DNA from: Zonotrichia leucophrys gambelii
Taxonomy: Eukaryota > Chordata > Aves > Passeriformes > Passerellidae
DNA length: 64,000 bases
Direction of reading: 5' to 3'
Assembly (NCBI RefSeq): GCF_028769735.1
Contig: NC_088186.1
Span: forward strand, 7,719,001-7,783,000
Every line of letters begins with the position of its first letter. Position 1 is the first letter of the stretch. This document shows positions 1 to 11,500 of the stretch, in pieces. The translations under genes were made by a program, and so were the position numbers. The notes beneath the pieces were generated by a model. The model saw only the letters and a list, made by a program, of their open reading frames with translations. It was not told the DNA's origin and ran no database searches.

Positions 1-566
1 GTGTGCGTGTGCTGGGCTGCCTGGCGGAGCCTTCTGAGGGCTGTTAGAGAAATGAGAAGCTGAGCTTTGATCTGCCTCTGTATTTGGTGGTTAAAACAAG
101 GCCTTTTATAAGGGAATATTAGGTATTCGGAGTCTACTACATATGAGGCAGCTTGGCTTTGATCCTCTCCCATCTCCAGAGGCAGCAGGCAGTTATTATT
201 TCATGGGGAACTAAACGAGGTGCAGAATGAAATTTGGGCACTGCTCTCTCTGCTGCTGCCTCTGGCCTCGCTGGAGCTGAGGAAATGCTGCAGGCAGGAC
301 ATCACCCCACTGTTCCATGCTCCTCAGGGAATTGCCTCCCTGCCCTGCCTTGGGCTTGGCTCGCCTTCAAACTGGGGGAGGTGCTGCTGGCAGTTAAGGG
401 GGGACAAAAGGGGATAAAGCAAACATGTCAGTTTGGGCTGCATCCAGGGCTATGAAGGAAGAATGGGTCTGTCTGTCTGGGGCTGTCTGTCCTTAGGGAT
501 GCTTCTCTCTTCCTGGCAGCCCTGTGCCCATCCCCTCCTCATGTGGTCAGCCCATGGCATGGACAG

Positions 567-1025
567 GTTAGGATTGCTTAGGGACACAGAGCCTTTAGGA
601 TTCTTTAGGAAGAGACACAGTGCTGTTAGGATTCCTCAGAAAGGGACACAGAGCCATTAGGATCCCTCAGGAAGGGACCCAGAACTGTAAGGATTACCAA
701 GCAAGGAACACAGAACCTTTAGGATTCCTCAGGAAGGGACACAGAGCCCTTAGGATCCTTTAGGAAGAAACACACAACCTTTAGAATTCTTTAGGAAGAG
801 ACACAGGGCTGTTAGGATCCCCCAGGAAGGAATGCAGAGCCTTTAGGATCCCCCAGGAAGGAATGCAGAGCCTTTAGGATCCCTCAGGAAGGGACACAGA
901 GCCTTTAGCATCCTTTAGGAAGAAACACACAACCTTTAGAATTCCTTAGGAAGAGACACAGGGCTGTCAGGATCCCTCAGAAAGGCACACAGAGCCTTTA
1001 GGGTCTCTCAGAAAGGGACACACAG
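567..1025. repeat. 30-bp minisatellite, about 15 units
   Basis: The core is close to ttaggatccctcaggaaggg followed by acacagagcc, repeated about every 30 bp with point changes. A variant run beginning aggaagaaacacacaacc occurs at about 762 and again at about 917. The array therefore also has a longer (~155-bp, five-unit) period, a sign of later duplication of a block. Confidence 0.9.
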
Positions 1026-1547
1026 CTGGTCCCTGCAGGGACAGACAGACAGCTCGGCCTGTGTGGTGCACACCCAGCTGGTTCATAGCACATGGAGCTG
1101 TGCTTCACTTTGTGAGGCCAGGAAAGAGCAGCCCAGAGGGGACACCACAGCTCCCATGCGACCTGCAGATCCCCAAATGTCAGGGAAGAGGTGATTTTAT
1201 GATACAAATCTTGTCTTTATGCCCTGTAGCACCGGGATCCCTCCCTCCCTGCAGGCTGCACCACAGCCAGGCTCACACTGTGATGTCCAGGACAGTGGAG
1301 GATGCTCCTTATTCCCAGCCATTCTCTGCTCTCCGTCATGGATGCTGCTTTTCCAGCCAGTGAACAAATGTGGTGCTTTTTCATGATGGCTTATTTTGCC
1401 TGCAGAGCAATGAGGCACTGCAACAGCCCATAAAAACCATCCTGAGTCCCTCTCCATTGCTGCTGGACTCTGGCTGTGCAGGAAAGCTGGGCTGGGGTTG
1501 CTGCAGCCTCATTTTTGCTCTTTTAATCACTGGTGGCTGTAGGTGTG

Positions 1548-1929
1548 TGTGACGGTGTTTGCAGGGGTCTGAGGGTGAGGGAAGAGATGAGGATCTGGCT
1601 CCATCCTTTCAGAAGGCTTGATTTATTATTTTATGATATATATTACATTAAAACTATACTAAAATAATAGAAGAAAGGATTTCATCAGAAGGCTGGCTAA
1701 GAATAGAAAAAGAAGGAATGAGAACAAAGGTTTGTGGCTTGGACGGAGAGTCCAAGCTGACTGTGATTGGCCATTAATTAGAAACAACCACATGAGCCCA
1801 GTCACAGATGCACCTGTTGCATTCCACAGCAGCAGATAATCAATGTTTACATTTTGTTCCTGAGGCCTCCCAGCTTCTCAGGAGGAAAAATTGTAAAGAA
1901 AGGATTTTTCATAAAAGATGTCTGTGACA
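1548..1929 (-). mobile_element. Solo LTR, group A (copy 1), antisense
   Basis: The 382-bp element starts TGTGACGGTG and ends GTCTGTGACA on the + strand. It is flanked by a perfect 6-bp target-site duplication GGTGTG (1542-1547, 1930-1935). Read on the minus strand it has an AATAAA-containing stretch near its 3' end and CCAAT-type motifs upstream. No internal retroviral region is attached. The 6-bp duplication suggests a class II (ERVK-like) origin; the family name is not verified. Confidence 0.9.
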
Positions 1930-4383
1930 GGTGTGGGGGTTCACTCATGCTCCTGCCCATTCCAGGGGTACTGAGCTGCTGGCAGCTGGAGCTGGGCAGC
2001 ACCAGGGGCTGCAGGTAAATGCTGCTGGCGCTGCAGGCACTTTCACTTCCCTGGACTGCGCTGGAGATAAAGCCTTTTACATCTGTTCCTGGAGGCAGCG
2101 CGGGTCTTCCCATTTATTTATTTATTTTCCGATTGTATCTGATACAGCCTCAGCGAGTAATTGAGTGTTTGAGAGTGAAAAATTATCTCTCCGGCTTGGC
2201 CCTTATCTTGACAGCAAAGCAGCACTTTTAATTTAATTTTGTTCAGAGCATGTGGGTAACAAATTTCACTAATCGCTCTGCTGTCGCCCTCCGCATGGTA
2301 ACGAGCCTCTTGTTTCCCAGGAAGCTGAACATAAACACGGAGCTGGATGCAGGCAGGAGGGGGGAGAGGGCTGGAGCTGCTTGGAAAATGAAGATGCTTT
2401 TGGTTGTGGATTCATGTGGCAGCATGGATTTGTCTGCTGGCTGCAGAGGGTGGTGGATGTCGCACGTGATGTTTGGCTGTATGGGGAAAAACTGAGGCAC
2501 GGAGGGGTGTGCCCCGAGCATGGGGAGCTGTTGCAGAGCAGAGATTTGTGTTCTCATCCCGTTCTGTCAGTTTGCATCTATTCCATCTATTCCATTATAA
2601 AATAATGGATGGAGGCAAATGATGATTTGGGACTTTTTTTTTTGAGGCTGCAGCCCAATTCCCCAATCCCAGCTCAGCCTGCAGGGTGACAATGGGACAG
2701 CAGGCAGTGTGGTGAAGGTCCAGCCAGAATGAACAACTTGAGTCCTGAGACATCTCCTGCCATGTCCTGAGCCCTCCCTGCCACCCTGGCCTCCTCCTCG
2801 TTTCTAAAATCAATTTATCTGTCTGCCCAGCCCTCTCTTGCTGAGCACAATCCTCCCTGGGCTGTGACTCAACACAAACTATTTCATAGATAATGATTAC
2901 TTTTTTTCCCTCCTTTTTCCTGTAGGAATAATGTTTTTGCTACACTGTATTGAAAATTGCTTTTCCTTCTCCTTAAAATGAAACCTTCCACTCAGATTTG
3001 CCTTTGTGCTTGTACATTGTAAAATTGGGACTCATTTGGAGTGTGAAACAAAAAAAAAAGATCGGGCCTTAATTCCAGGAGAAGTGCTTTCATTGATTTT
3101 CATGAAAGAAAATTCCAGTGCAGGCAATATCTACCTTTAAATATGTAGCTGTTTCTTTAATGTGATTTTATCTCAACCAATTCTGCACTGAGAACATGAA
3201 AGCAAAACTGACTTCATTGATTTTAATTGTCCCTGCCTAGAGAAATGAAAAAAAAATATAGCAGTGCCAGGAGAGCAAATTGAGTTTGCACAAATTCTTT
3301 CCCCCCTTTGCTGTGCCAGAAGGTTTGAGATGTGTGGGCAGGAGAATCTGCCCATGGTGACCCTGGTGCTGATGGGGCTGGTGGATCAGCATCTCAGCCT
3401 GTGCCACTTTGCTCATCTGTATTTCCCCCTCTCTCCTCAGCTGCTCATTCCTTGCCCAGCCTTCAAGGCTTTGCCTTTGCCCCCTTGCTCCTCTGGGTTG
3501 GAGTTTGCTGGTGAGTTCTCCCTGCCAGCTGCAGCAAAATGCCCTAGAGCAAAGGGGAGCACCACCAACAGCTGTATAATGAGGAATCAAATGCATTTAT
3601 TCAGTACATAAGGCTGTATAACTCCAGGAGCACCTCAAGAGCCGAGGCTCAGGCTGCTGGAGGAGCACAAGAGCTCACTGGGATGCACAGGAGCTCGGTC
3701 AATGAGCCCTTGACCTTGCTATGGGGTCCAGCTGCCCAAGCCCACCCTCCCTACAGTGCCCAAGCCACTCTTGGCACCTTCCTCCCCCTGACCCACAGCC
3801 CAGGGCTGCCTTTTCTCCCTGTGCTGTGCTGGAGGACGTCTCAGCTAATTGCTAGAGGATAATTCATAAATGTTAATAGTATTAATCTGATTCAGCATGT
3901 GCTCAGCAAGATCTAATCCTCTATAAATCCAGAAGCGACTCTGATCTCACCCTTCTGCTGCACAGCGTGCTGCCTCTCCTCCTCCTTTCCTCATTCCCTC
4001 CTCTGTGCACCCTCTGTGTCCTTGGAGGGGCTCCTCAGGGCTCTCCCCCAACACAGGGCAAGCAGAGCTGCCACTTGAGGGCTGATCCACATCCTGCTGG
4101 CTCTGGGATGAGGCTGGAGGCAGCCCATTGCCCAGTGAGCCAGAGCTGGGCTGGAGCTGTGGGCACCTTCATTGGGATTTCTCCAGGACTGCAGTGATGA
4201 ACATGCCTGAGGAAGAGGCTGTGGTGTAGATGGTGTGTGATGGAACACCAGCCTGTGCTCTCCCCCCTGCCTGGGGGGCTCATTGCATCCACATCCCTCT
4301 GCTTTAGAAGGAAGGGGCTCTGGGTCACTGTGTGAAGGCTTGGTGGGGTCATGGTGCACCAGAGCTGTGTCTGACTGGAAGGA

Positions 4384-4612
4384 GCATTTCCCATCCCATT
4401 TCCCATCCCATTTCCCATCCCCTTCCATCCTTCCACCCCATCCTGTCCCCATTTCCCATCCCCATTTCCTATCCCAATTACCCATCCCATCCCAATTTCG
4501 CTTTGCAATTTCCCATTCCATCCCAATTTACCATCCTTGTTTCCCATCCTGTCCCATCCCAATTTCCCATCCCAATTGCTCATCCCATCCCTATTTCCCA
4601 TCCCATGCCCCA
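4384..4612. repeat. Pyrimidine-rich CCCATTTC repeat
   Basis: Imperfect tandem units of tttcccatccca and shortened variants cover about 230 bp. The strong strand asymmetry (almost no G on the + strand) could favour unusual DNA structure. Long ORFs crossing it are low-complexity. Confidence 0.9.
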
Positions 4613-4938
4613 GAGGGACCATCCTGCTGAGGAAGAGGAGGCTGCAGGGCAGGAGGGGAGGCAGGCAGCGCTGCTCCCTCCCCGTGCAGGGCTGCTCCAT
4701 GTCCAGAGCCTCCTGCCAACAGCCACAGCTCCTCTTAATTGGCGTTTGCCTTGATTGGACATGATTTGTCCCTCGCAGGACACCCGGGGACGTGTCTGTG
4801 TGTGAGGCTGTCCTGGAAACGCTGCTCTGTGCTATTAATGAGCCTCTGCTGCAACACAACCATGGAGCATTAGGGGAGCCCCATTCCTCCTGCATGGCTG
4901 CGACAGCGGTGGGGGCTGGGAGCATCCCTGGGTGTCAG

Positions 4939-5775
4939 ATGGGCTGGGATGGGCTGGCTGTCCCCAGGGATGCTGCTGTCCCCAGGCTGGGCTGGGCTGG
5001 CTGTCCCCCAGAGGTCCTGCTGTCCCCAGGGATGCTGTTGTCCCCCAGAGGTGCTGCTGTCCCCGAGCTGGGCTGGGCTTGGCTTGGCTGGGCTGGGCTG
5101 GCTGTCCCCAGGGATGCTGCTGTCCCCGAGCTGGGCTGGGCTGGGCTGACCTGACCTGTCCCCGAAAATGCCACTGTCCCCCAGGGATGCTGCTGTCCCT
5201 GGACTGGGTGTCCCCCAGGGATGCTGCTGTCTCCAGGGGTGCTGCTGTCCCCCAAAGATGCTGCTGTCCCCGAGCTGGGCTGGGCTGCTGTCCCTAGAGG
5301 TACTGGTGTCCCCTGGGATGCTGTTGTTTGTCCTCAGGGTTCTGCTGTCCCGAGCTGAGCTGGGCTGGCTGTCCCCAGGGCGTGCTGCTGTCCCTAGGGG
5401 TACTGTTGTCCCCTAGGGATGCGGCTGGGCTGGGCTGGGCTGGCTGTCCCAGAGGTGCTGCTGTTCCCTGGGGATGCTGCTGTCCCCAAGCTGGGCTGGG
5501 CTGGCTGTGCCTCAAGTGCTGCTATCCCCCAGAGGTCCTGCTGTCCCAGAGATGCTACTGTCCCCCAGAGGTGCTGCTGTCCCAAGCTGGGCTGGGCTGG
5601 CTGTCCCCCAGGGATGCTGCTGTCCCTAGGGGTACTGTTGTCTCCCAGGGATGCTCATGTCCCTGGGCTGGGCTGGCTGTCCCCCCCAGGGGATGCTGCT
5701 GTTCCCCAGAAGTCCTGCTGTCCCCTAGAGGTGTTGTTGTCCCCCCAGGGGATGCTGCTGTCCCCAAGCTGGGTG
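4939..5775. repeat. GC-rich minisatellite (GCTGTCCCC / GAGCTGGGCTGGG)
   Basis: About 840 bp alternate two short modules: ctgctgtcccccagaggt-like units of about 18 bp and runs of gagctgggctgggctgg. Units vary and are arranged irregularly. ORFs of 100-160 codons are open in several frames on both strands because the repeat lacks stop triplets, not because it is coding. Confidence 0.9.
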
Positions 5776-8700
5776 CCCTGCATGCAGCACAGCTCGTCAG
5801 GGGTTGCTAAGCACTCCCAGCACTCGCTGTTCTCCCCAGCCCCTCTTCCTCAGGAGCTGGGAATACATTTCCATATCCGAGTGGCCACGGAGCGTTCCCT
5901 GTGATGCCATTGTCTCCCGGGGGGTGGGGAAGATTGCAAAGCACTTGGCGTTTAACACCCACATATGGTTAACACCACGGGCTGTGTGCTGATAAAGAGG
6001 GGGTAATTAAAGTTTATTTTTTTTTTTATAGACTAATCTCCCAAGCATGTATTTATGAGCCTGATTTAGAAACAGCATATTACTGAGAACACAGGATATT
6101 TGTGTTGCTCATAAATCCATACGTGTTCTGAACACACCTTTTCTCTTTCTTCTTTTCTTTTTTTTTTTTCTTCTTCTCCCCCCTAAATTTAGGCAGCACT
6201 GCCAATATTAAGAAGAATTGAGCCCAGAGTTTTGTTGGGCTTTTTCCCCCCTCCTTGTTTTTTGGGCAGGCAAAGGAAAGTGTACAAAGCAGTGAGTAAT
6301 TAAATGCACGAGGAAATGATATTTCAAAGGAGACACGGTGCGTTTGGAGGGGCTGTTTGCTGAGTGTTTACACCAGTGCCTTTGAATTTATCTTCATCTT
6401 GCAGCAGGTGCAAAATCTTCAGGGGAATGTGGTGCTTTGCAAGCGGTTTCTGAGCAGGGATTCGTGTCCTCACCAGGATAATTTGCACTGGGGTTTGAGG
6501 GGAGACAAAAAAATCCTGGGTGGGGAAGGTGGTGGTGGCCAGAGTCCTTCTGACCACGGCATTGGACCTTCCTCTTGTTTCCCAGTCTAATTAAGCCACC
6601 CTTAATTAGAGGGAGCATGTCAGGTATGATTCTGCCCTGAAATGGAGCACTTTGCTTTTCCTTTCTGCTTCTCTCTCCTTGGATTTTGTGGGCTGTGGGG
6701 AGAAGTTCTTTCTCTCTGGATAGAAGTAATTTATTCCTATTTTTCATCCTGATGGTGTGCCCTGCCCTGTTTGGGTGCAGATTCCCTGGGAATCCCCATG
6801 GTCCAGGTTTTTCCCTCCAAAACTGCATGGCTGAGCACTTGGAAATCCACTCACTTTGTTGCAACCTTTGAACACTACAAAAACATCTTTGATTAAGGAT
6901 ATAGAGAGATCATCTTAATGTATGAAGCATTTATTAGGGGAGAGAGATCTGGAGAGTGAGTTTAATCTCAGCCATGCCTGGTTACCATCTTCCTCCTGGG
7001 CTTTTTGAAACCCCACAAGACCCAAACCAGGGTTCTCTTGGGTGCTGGAGCTCTTAACCATCCATAAAGGTCTTGTATTCCCCACCCAGCTTCCTCCTCT
7101 TGGAAAGGACATTGATACCAGATTGTTTGGTGCACCTGCAGTTTGAAATCTGCCCTTCAAGCACTTCCCTGAAGGCCTGGAGATGACAAGGAGAGGAGGG
7201 AAAGCCCAGGCTTAGCCAGGCCAACCTCTCATTTGTGACATTGGGTTTATTTGGGGCTGCCTGAGCTACTGAGCTGGGTTTAGATCCTTTCCCTGGGCTG
7301 AAGAAGGAAGGGATCAGTTTGTCTCACCTCTGGACCAGGGTGCAGCCCTGGAGAACCTGCTGAGATGGGTTTGGTTAGCTGGGCCTTGCTGAAAATACAT
7401 TTGCTTGTGGTTTTAAAGGCTTGGAGTGAAGCTGATTATCTCCAGATAGGTTTTTAAATGCAGCACAGCAATGCTGGAGCATCAATGGTCCACAGAGCAG
7501 GGAAAGAGATGGAAAACAAAATTCCAGTCCCTCTCTTTTAAGTGCTTTTCTAGCAGTCTCCCGTGAAACCTGGCAGCTAACTGGTCGTGAACAATAAAGA
7601 GCTGAGCTGGAAACCCAATTTCAGCTCGAGCAGAAGCCCCCTTGTTTTGGTTCAGTTGGTCAAAACCAAACATGAGGCACTTGTAGAGGTCAGTGGTTAG
7701 CAGTGATGGAAATGAGAGAGTGCAGGAGGGAAGGGAGTTACAGGAGACTTGGAGCAATTGTCCCTTTCCTTGAGCAGCCAAGCTCAAACTCAAGGAACTG
7801 TAAAGGGATTTTTGCTGTTCCAAGCCCCTGTGCTGCTCTCCTCTGAGTCATGGGGAGAGAAGAAGCCACATGGACCACTGGGGATGTGAAATCCTAATTC
7901 CTGCAGCTCCACTCTGGCTGCAGTTTGGTGAAAGCTGCCATCATACCTGGGATTTGGGCTCTTTGTGAAAAGGGGATAATACTTGTCTCACTCATAAGGG
8001 ATTTATGATTTAATGTTTGCAAAGTACTCTAAGACCCTGGATTGAAACGTGATTTATAAGGGTGAAATCCAGCGTTGTCTGGTCCATTCTATATTTGATT
8101 TTGTCCACTTATCCTCATGGGGGCTTTTTTCCCTTCCTTTTTTTTCCCCTTTTTTCTCCTCCTCTTTTTTACTTTTTTGCATTCGTGTTATAACTTCAAG
8201 CCAAGCAGGGGTTGTGGCAGGCACAGTATGCCCAGCAAGAGGAGGAATTTGCCTCCCATGGAAGTGCTAACTTATGCTGATGATATGAATAAAGATTGGA
8301 AAAGAAAAAAAAAAAGAGGATTGCAAGGTGAGGGGCACAGAGTATTGGCAGTTAAGCTGCGAAATAGGAGTGGGATGGCTGTTTAGATGATCCATGCATA
8401 AGGAAAGATGCTTCATAAATAATCAATTTACTTGCTCCTGTTGGTCTCAGTGATTGGGAGGTATTTTCCAGCAAATCAGCCACTTCTCCTGTCCTACAAA
8501 CCCAGGTTGGAGCATTCCCTGTGCAGGCTCCAACCAGGGGAAGCTGTGGTGGGGTAATCCAAGCCTATGTCTTTGTGCTCCTACTGAGCCTCTATCTACA
8601 AGAAAATATCCAACTCTCAGTGGCACACCAAGCACATTCCTATCACATAGTAGACCCTAGCCCCTGACCCATGCTATGAGCAGCCACTGCTCTCCTAACC

Positions 8701-9077
8701 ACCTCGGGTCCTGCCCCACAGGGTTTCACAGTGGGTTGCGAAGCCAACCAATATTGACAAGAAGTGATGGTGGTTTCAGCAGGGAAGCATGGCAGGTGTG
8801 ATGAGTGATTCCAGGGAGGAGAAGTTCCCAGGGAGAGGGTCTGTACAGGGCTTTGAGCAGGTTTTTTTGGGGGGTTCCCTCCTCTAGCCAAATGAAACCC
8901 CGTGCCAAACAAGGTGTGATGGGAACCCTGGGGTATGCAGACCCTTCTTGAGCTCCCGTCCTTGTTCTCCACGCCTGCCTTCCCCATGTTGATTCTCCCC
9001 TGCCTCTGCTGACAAAGCCCTGGGCACATCTTTCCCTTCTGGCCCCCCACCCACCCACGGCTGTGTGTGCCTTGCAG

Positions 9078-9224
9078 GTTCCATGAAGAGCCCCGTGAAC
9101 AAGACGGCGCTGACACTGATCGCGGTCAGCTCCTGCGTGCTGGCCGTGGTGTGCGGCTCGCAGCTCTCCTGCCCGCTGACCGTCAAGGTGACGCTCCACG
9201 TCCCCGAGCACTTCATTGCTGATG
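9078..9224 (+). CDS. ASTN2: ASTN2 exon with the second transmembrane segment
   Basis: This 147-nt internal exon lies between acceptor ...ccttgcag (9070-9077) and donor gtaaga (9225). Phase is 1 in and 1 out: the first two bases finish a codon and the last base, G, opens the next. The 48 complete codons begin SMKSPVNKTALTLIAV. Residues ALTLIAVSSCVLAVVCG form a hydrophobic stretch of about 17 residues, which in astrotactins is the second membrane span that follows the cytoplasmic loop. After it comes the start of the extracellular region, SCPLTVKVTLHVPEHFIAD. ASTN1 has a similar but clearly different sequence here (SPVNKTTLTLISI), which supports the ASTN2 call. The ATG at 9083 is internal, not a proven start, although an isoform starting here cannot be excluded. 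GC content is higher than in the surrounding intron. Confidence 0.96.
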
Positions 9225-9256
9225 GTAAGACACTCCTAATCGTGGCATGGCATTCC

Positions 9257-9344
9257 TGTTGTGGTAATAATTGGCACTGACTCCATGATTCCAGAAGGCT
9301 GATCCACCGCTTTATTATACTATACTTGTTAAGAAACCCATCGC
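9257..9344 (-). mobile_element. Older LTR related to group B, left part (interrupted)
   Basis: From TGTTGTGGTA the sequence carries ctgactccatgattccagaaggctg and then ttattatactata (spaced as in the antisense start of group B LTRs). It breaks off at 9344, where another LTR begins, and resumes at 9756. It starts only 33 bp after the donor of the upstream exon. Confidence 0.7.
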
Positions 9345-9755
9345 TGTGGCATTCACATTCTCTGAAAAATCCCTTTGCCCAGGGTTTTTCTCCTGGGAAG
9401 CTGAGAGGCTTCAGAGAAAAAAGAAAACAATTCTTATCTCATTTGCTTCTCCTGTGTTGAGCTCATGTGGAATGTGTTTGGAGATTGTTTACCCACAGGT
9501 GATTATTTCATTGGATTCAGCTGTGAGTTGTTTTCACTCTTTGGCTAATCAGGGCCAAGCTGTGTCAGGACTCTGGAAAAAGTCAGGAGTTTTCATTATT
9601 TTTAGTATTCGGTTAGTATCCTTTCTGTATTCTTTAGTATAGTTTAGTATAGTATTCTCTAATATAATATAGTATAATAAAGTAATAAATTAGCCTTCTG
9701 AGAATATGGAGTCAGATGCATCATTCCTTCATCAAGGCACCCCAAATATACAATA
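9345..9755 (+). mobile_element. Solo LTR, group B (copy 1), sense, nested in an older LTR
   Basis: The 411-bp element starts TGTGGCATTCACATTCTCTG. It carries the group B landmarks: the cttctcctg...gagattgtttaccc region, ggccaagctgtgtcaggact, and AT-rich sequence with AATAAA-like motifs before ccttctgagaatatggagtc. It is bounded by a 6-bp duplication CATCGC (9339-9344, 9756-9761). Its last bases, CAATA, look like a mutated CAACA end. Confidence 0.85.
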
Positions 9756-9940
9756 CATCGCCCTTACAGACTGTCTGATACAGTCAGACCAGATTGGTCA
9801 ATCCATCCAAACACCATCACCATTGGCCAATTAAGAAACCACCCTTAGGTAAACAAATCTCCATAACACATTGCAATGTTCAAAACAGGTGCAGCAAGTG
9901 AAGATAAGAATTGTTTATTATTCTTCTCTCTGATCCTTTC
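9756..9940 (-). mobile_element. Older LTR related to group B, right part
   Basis: This continues the element broken at 9344. It includes accattggccaattaagaaa, taaacaaatctccataacac and agataagaattgttt, in the same order as in other antisense group B copies (compare 33360-33425). The far end is eroded, so 9940 is approximate. Confidence 0.65.
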
Positions 9941-10710
9941 AGAGCCTTCCCCAGCCTGGGAAAGTTGTGCCTTGCTCTCTGTGGCCCCCCCCTCCTGCTG
10001 CCCCTCTGGGTGTGTTTGGGACATGGAGATTCCTCTCTTTAGGAATGCCCCAGCTGTGTTTGGCTGCAGGGATCTCCCTTTCCACAAGCACATCTGCGAG
10101 CCCGAGGCCAAAATCTCAGTCATGTCAATTAATATTATCGTTGTTATCATTGGTGCTAATTGCGTCTGATGGATATTTCTGTTCTCCTCCAAACTCGTTG
10201 AGGAGCCCTGGGAGCTGCACAGACAGGCAGCAGCAGAGCTGCTCATCCCAGCCCTTGCAGCAGCATGGAGGGAAATTGCTGGGGTTTGAGCAAAGGCACA
10301 GATGCTTTGATGAATTAGACAAGTGCTGCTGTCACTATTTATTGCTTTCTCCAACTGGGCTCCTTGCATTTGTTGTGTTTCACTGACCTTTTCTTTATAA
10401 TGTGCAGTGAGCGTCGAGTGCAAGTTTTCAGTAACATGAGGGCAAATTTCATTTTCTTCCAGCAGACAGGACCCATTATTCAGTCGGTTCCAATTCCTCA
10501 GCTCCTGCACTCGTCTCACTGCTTGGGGCATGCAGAGGGGGCACTTTCTCTCTGCCAGAAACGTGCTGCATGCAGCCAGTGCATCAGCAGCTGCTGGGGT
10601 GTCCTGGTGCAGCTAGCTCTGGGACAAATCCCTGCTTTGGGAGCTTTGGAATGGAGAGCAGCTCTTGGGGGATTGTTGTTTTGGGGAGGGGGAGATGGTT
10701 AAAGACACAC

Positions 10711-11097
10711 TGTGACAGTGGTCACAGGGGTTTTCAGGTGAAGGGAGGGATGAGAATGTTGACTCTATGTTCAGAAGGCTTGATTTTTTATTTTATTATA
10801 TATATATTGCATTATAACTATACTAAAAAGAAAAGAAGGACAGGTTTCCTCAGAAGGCTAAGCTAAGAATAGAAAAGAATGAATAACAAAGATCTGTGTC
10901 TCGGACAGAGAGTCTAAGGTATCTGGTCTGTGGTTGGCCATTAATTGTAAACATTCAAGGTGGCCCAATCATAGACAAAACCTGATGCATTCTACAGCAG
11001 CAGATAACTATTGTTTACATCTTGTTTCTGAGGCCCCAGCTTCTCAGACGAGAGAAAAATCTCAAGAAAAGATTTTTCACAAAAGATGTCTGCGACA
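10711..11097 (-). mobile_element. Solo LTR, group A (copy 2), antisense
   Basis: The 387-bp element starts TGTGACAGTGGTCAC and ends GTCTGCGACA. A perfect 6-bp duplication ACACAC flanks it (10705-10710, 11098-11103), although that motif is simple. The internal order matches copy 1: the antisense poly(A)-signal region, then ggttggccattaattg, then gcattctacagcagcagata. Confidence 0.9.
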
Positions 11098-11344
11098 ACA
11101 CACAGTGGCATGAGACCTGCAGGGACCAGTGGAGAGGAGTTGAAATCATCACCCCATGGCAGAATGGGAGTCACCAGTGTGTTTGAAGTGGGATTAGCCC
11201 TGCTAAGATTGGTTTCTGGGTAGCTGAGATAGCCCAGGGATCACAGCTTGGCCCTTTTAGGAAAGAGGAGGAGAGATCTACTTTGTGTTCACACATTGGA
11301 GGAACTGAACATGAGTTCAGTGGAGACATGAAGATAACATCAAG

Positions 11345-11500
11345 GCGTGGATGCCACATCCCTGGAAGTGTTCAAGGCCAGTTTGGATGGAGCTCTGAGC
11401 ACCCTGGTCTGGTGGAAGGTGTTGCTGCCCATGACAGGAGGTTGGAACAAGAGGATGTTTAAGGTCCCTTTCAAGCCAAACCATTCTGTGATTTAAGGAT
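11345..11500 (+). mobile_element. CR1 LINE 3' end fragment, sense
   Basis: The sequence catccctggaagtgttcaag, then ccagtttggatggagctctg, then ttggaacaagaggatgttta and aaccattctgtgattt is the typical order of a bird CR1 3' end. Only the untranslated tail region is present. Confidence 0.85.

Larger units (their letters stand above)
1..9077 (+). other. ASTN2: ASTN2 intron, 3' part (upstream of first exon in window)
   Basis: No exon is visible before 9078; the predicted preceding segment (a cytoplasmic loop rich in R and S) was not found in any frame. The stretch holds a 30-bp minisatellite (567-1025), a group A LTR (1548-1929), a CCCATTT-type pyrimidine repeat (4384-4612) and a GCTGTCCCC minisatellite (4939-5775). 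The rest (1-566, 1026-1541, 1936-4383, 5776-9077) looks like unique intron sequence with chance ORFs only. An antisense LTR-like start may lie near 3573: TGTATAATGAGG, with an inverted AATAAA close behind. Its other end could not be placed. Confidence 0.85.

Noticed and set aside
1548..1929. Reading the TG...CA repeat elements as DNA transposons
   Set aside because: TGT...ACA ends, 6-bp target duplications and an internal poly(A)-signal zone fit LTRs better. There are no long terminal inverted repeats.
3991..4925. Overlapping minus-strand ORFs of 176 and 296 codons
   Set aside because: They run through the CCCATTT repeat and translate to low-complexity WDGKWGWD-type sequence. No splice signals or recognisable domain.
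4932..5904. ORFs of 100-161 codons in several frames on both strands
   Set aside because: They follow the stop-free GCTGTCCCC minisatellite. Open frames on both strands at once point to repeat composition, not coding.
9083..9280. ORF from the ATG at 9083 reading past the donor
   Set aside because: Only 9078-9224 matches ASTN2. The tail after 9224 is intron, and gtaaga is a strong donor. The ATG is an internal methionine unless an isoform start is shown.
9845..10531. A 228-codon minus-strand ORF
   Set aside because: It overlaps the end of a decayed LTR and unique intron, with no family resemblance. I treat it as a chance ORF.
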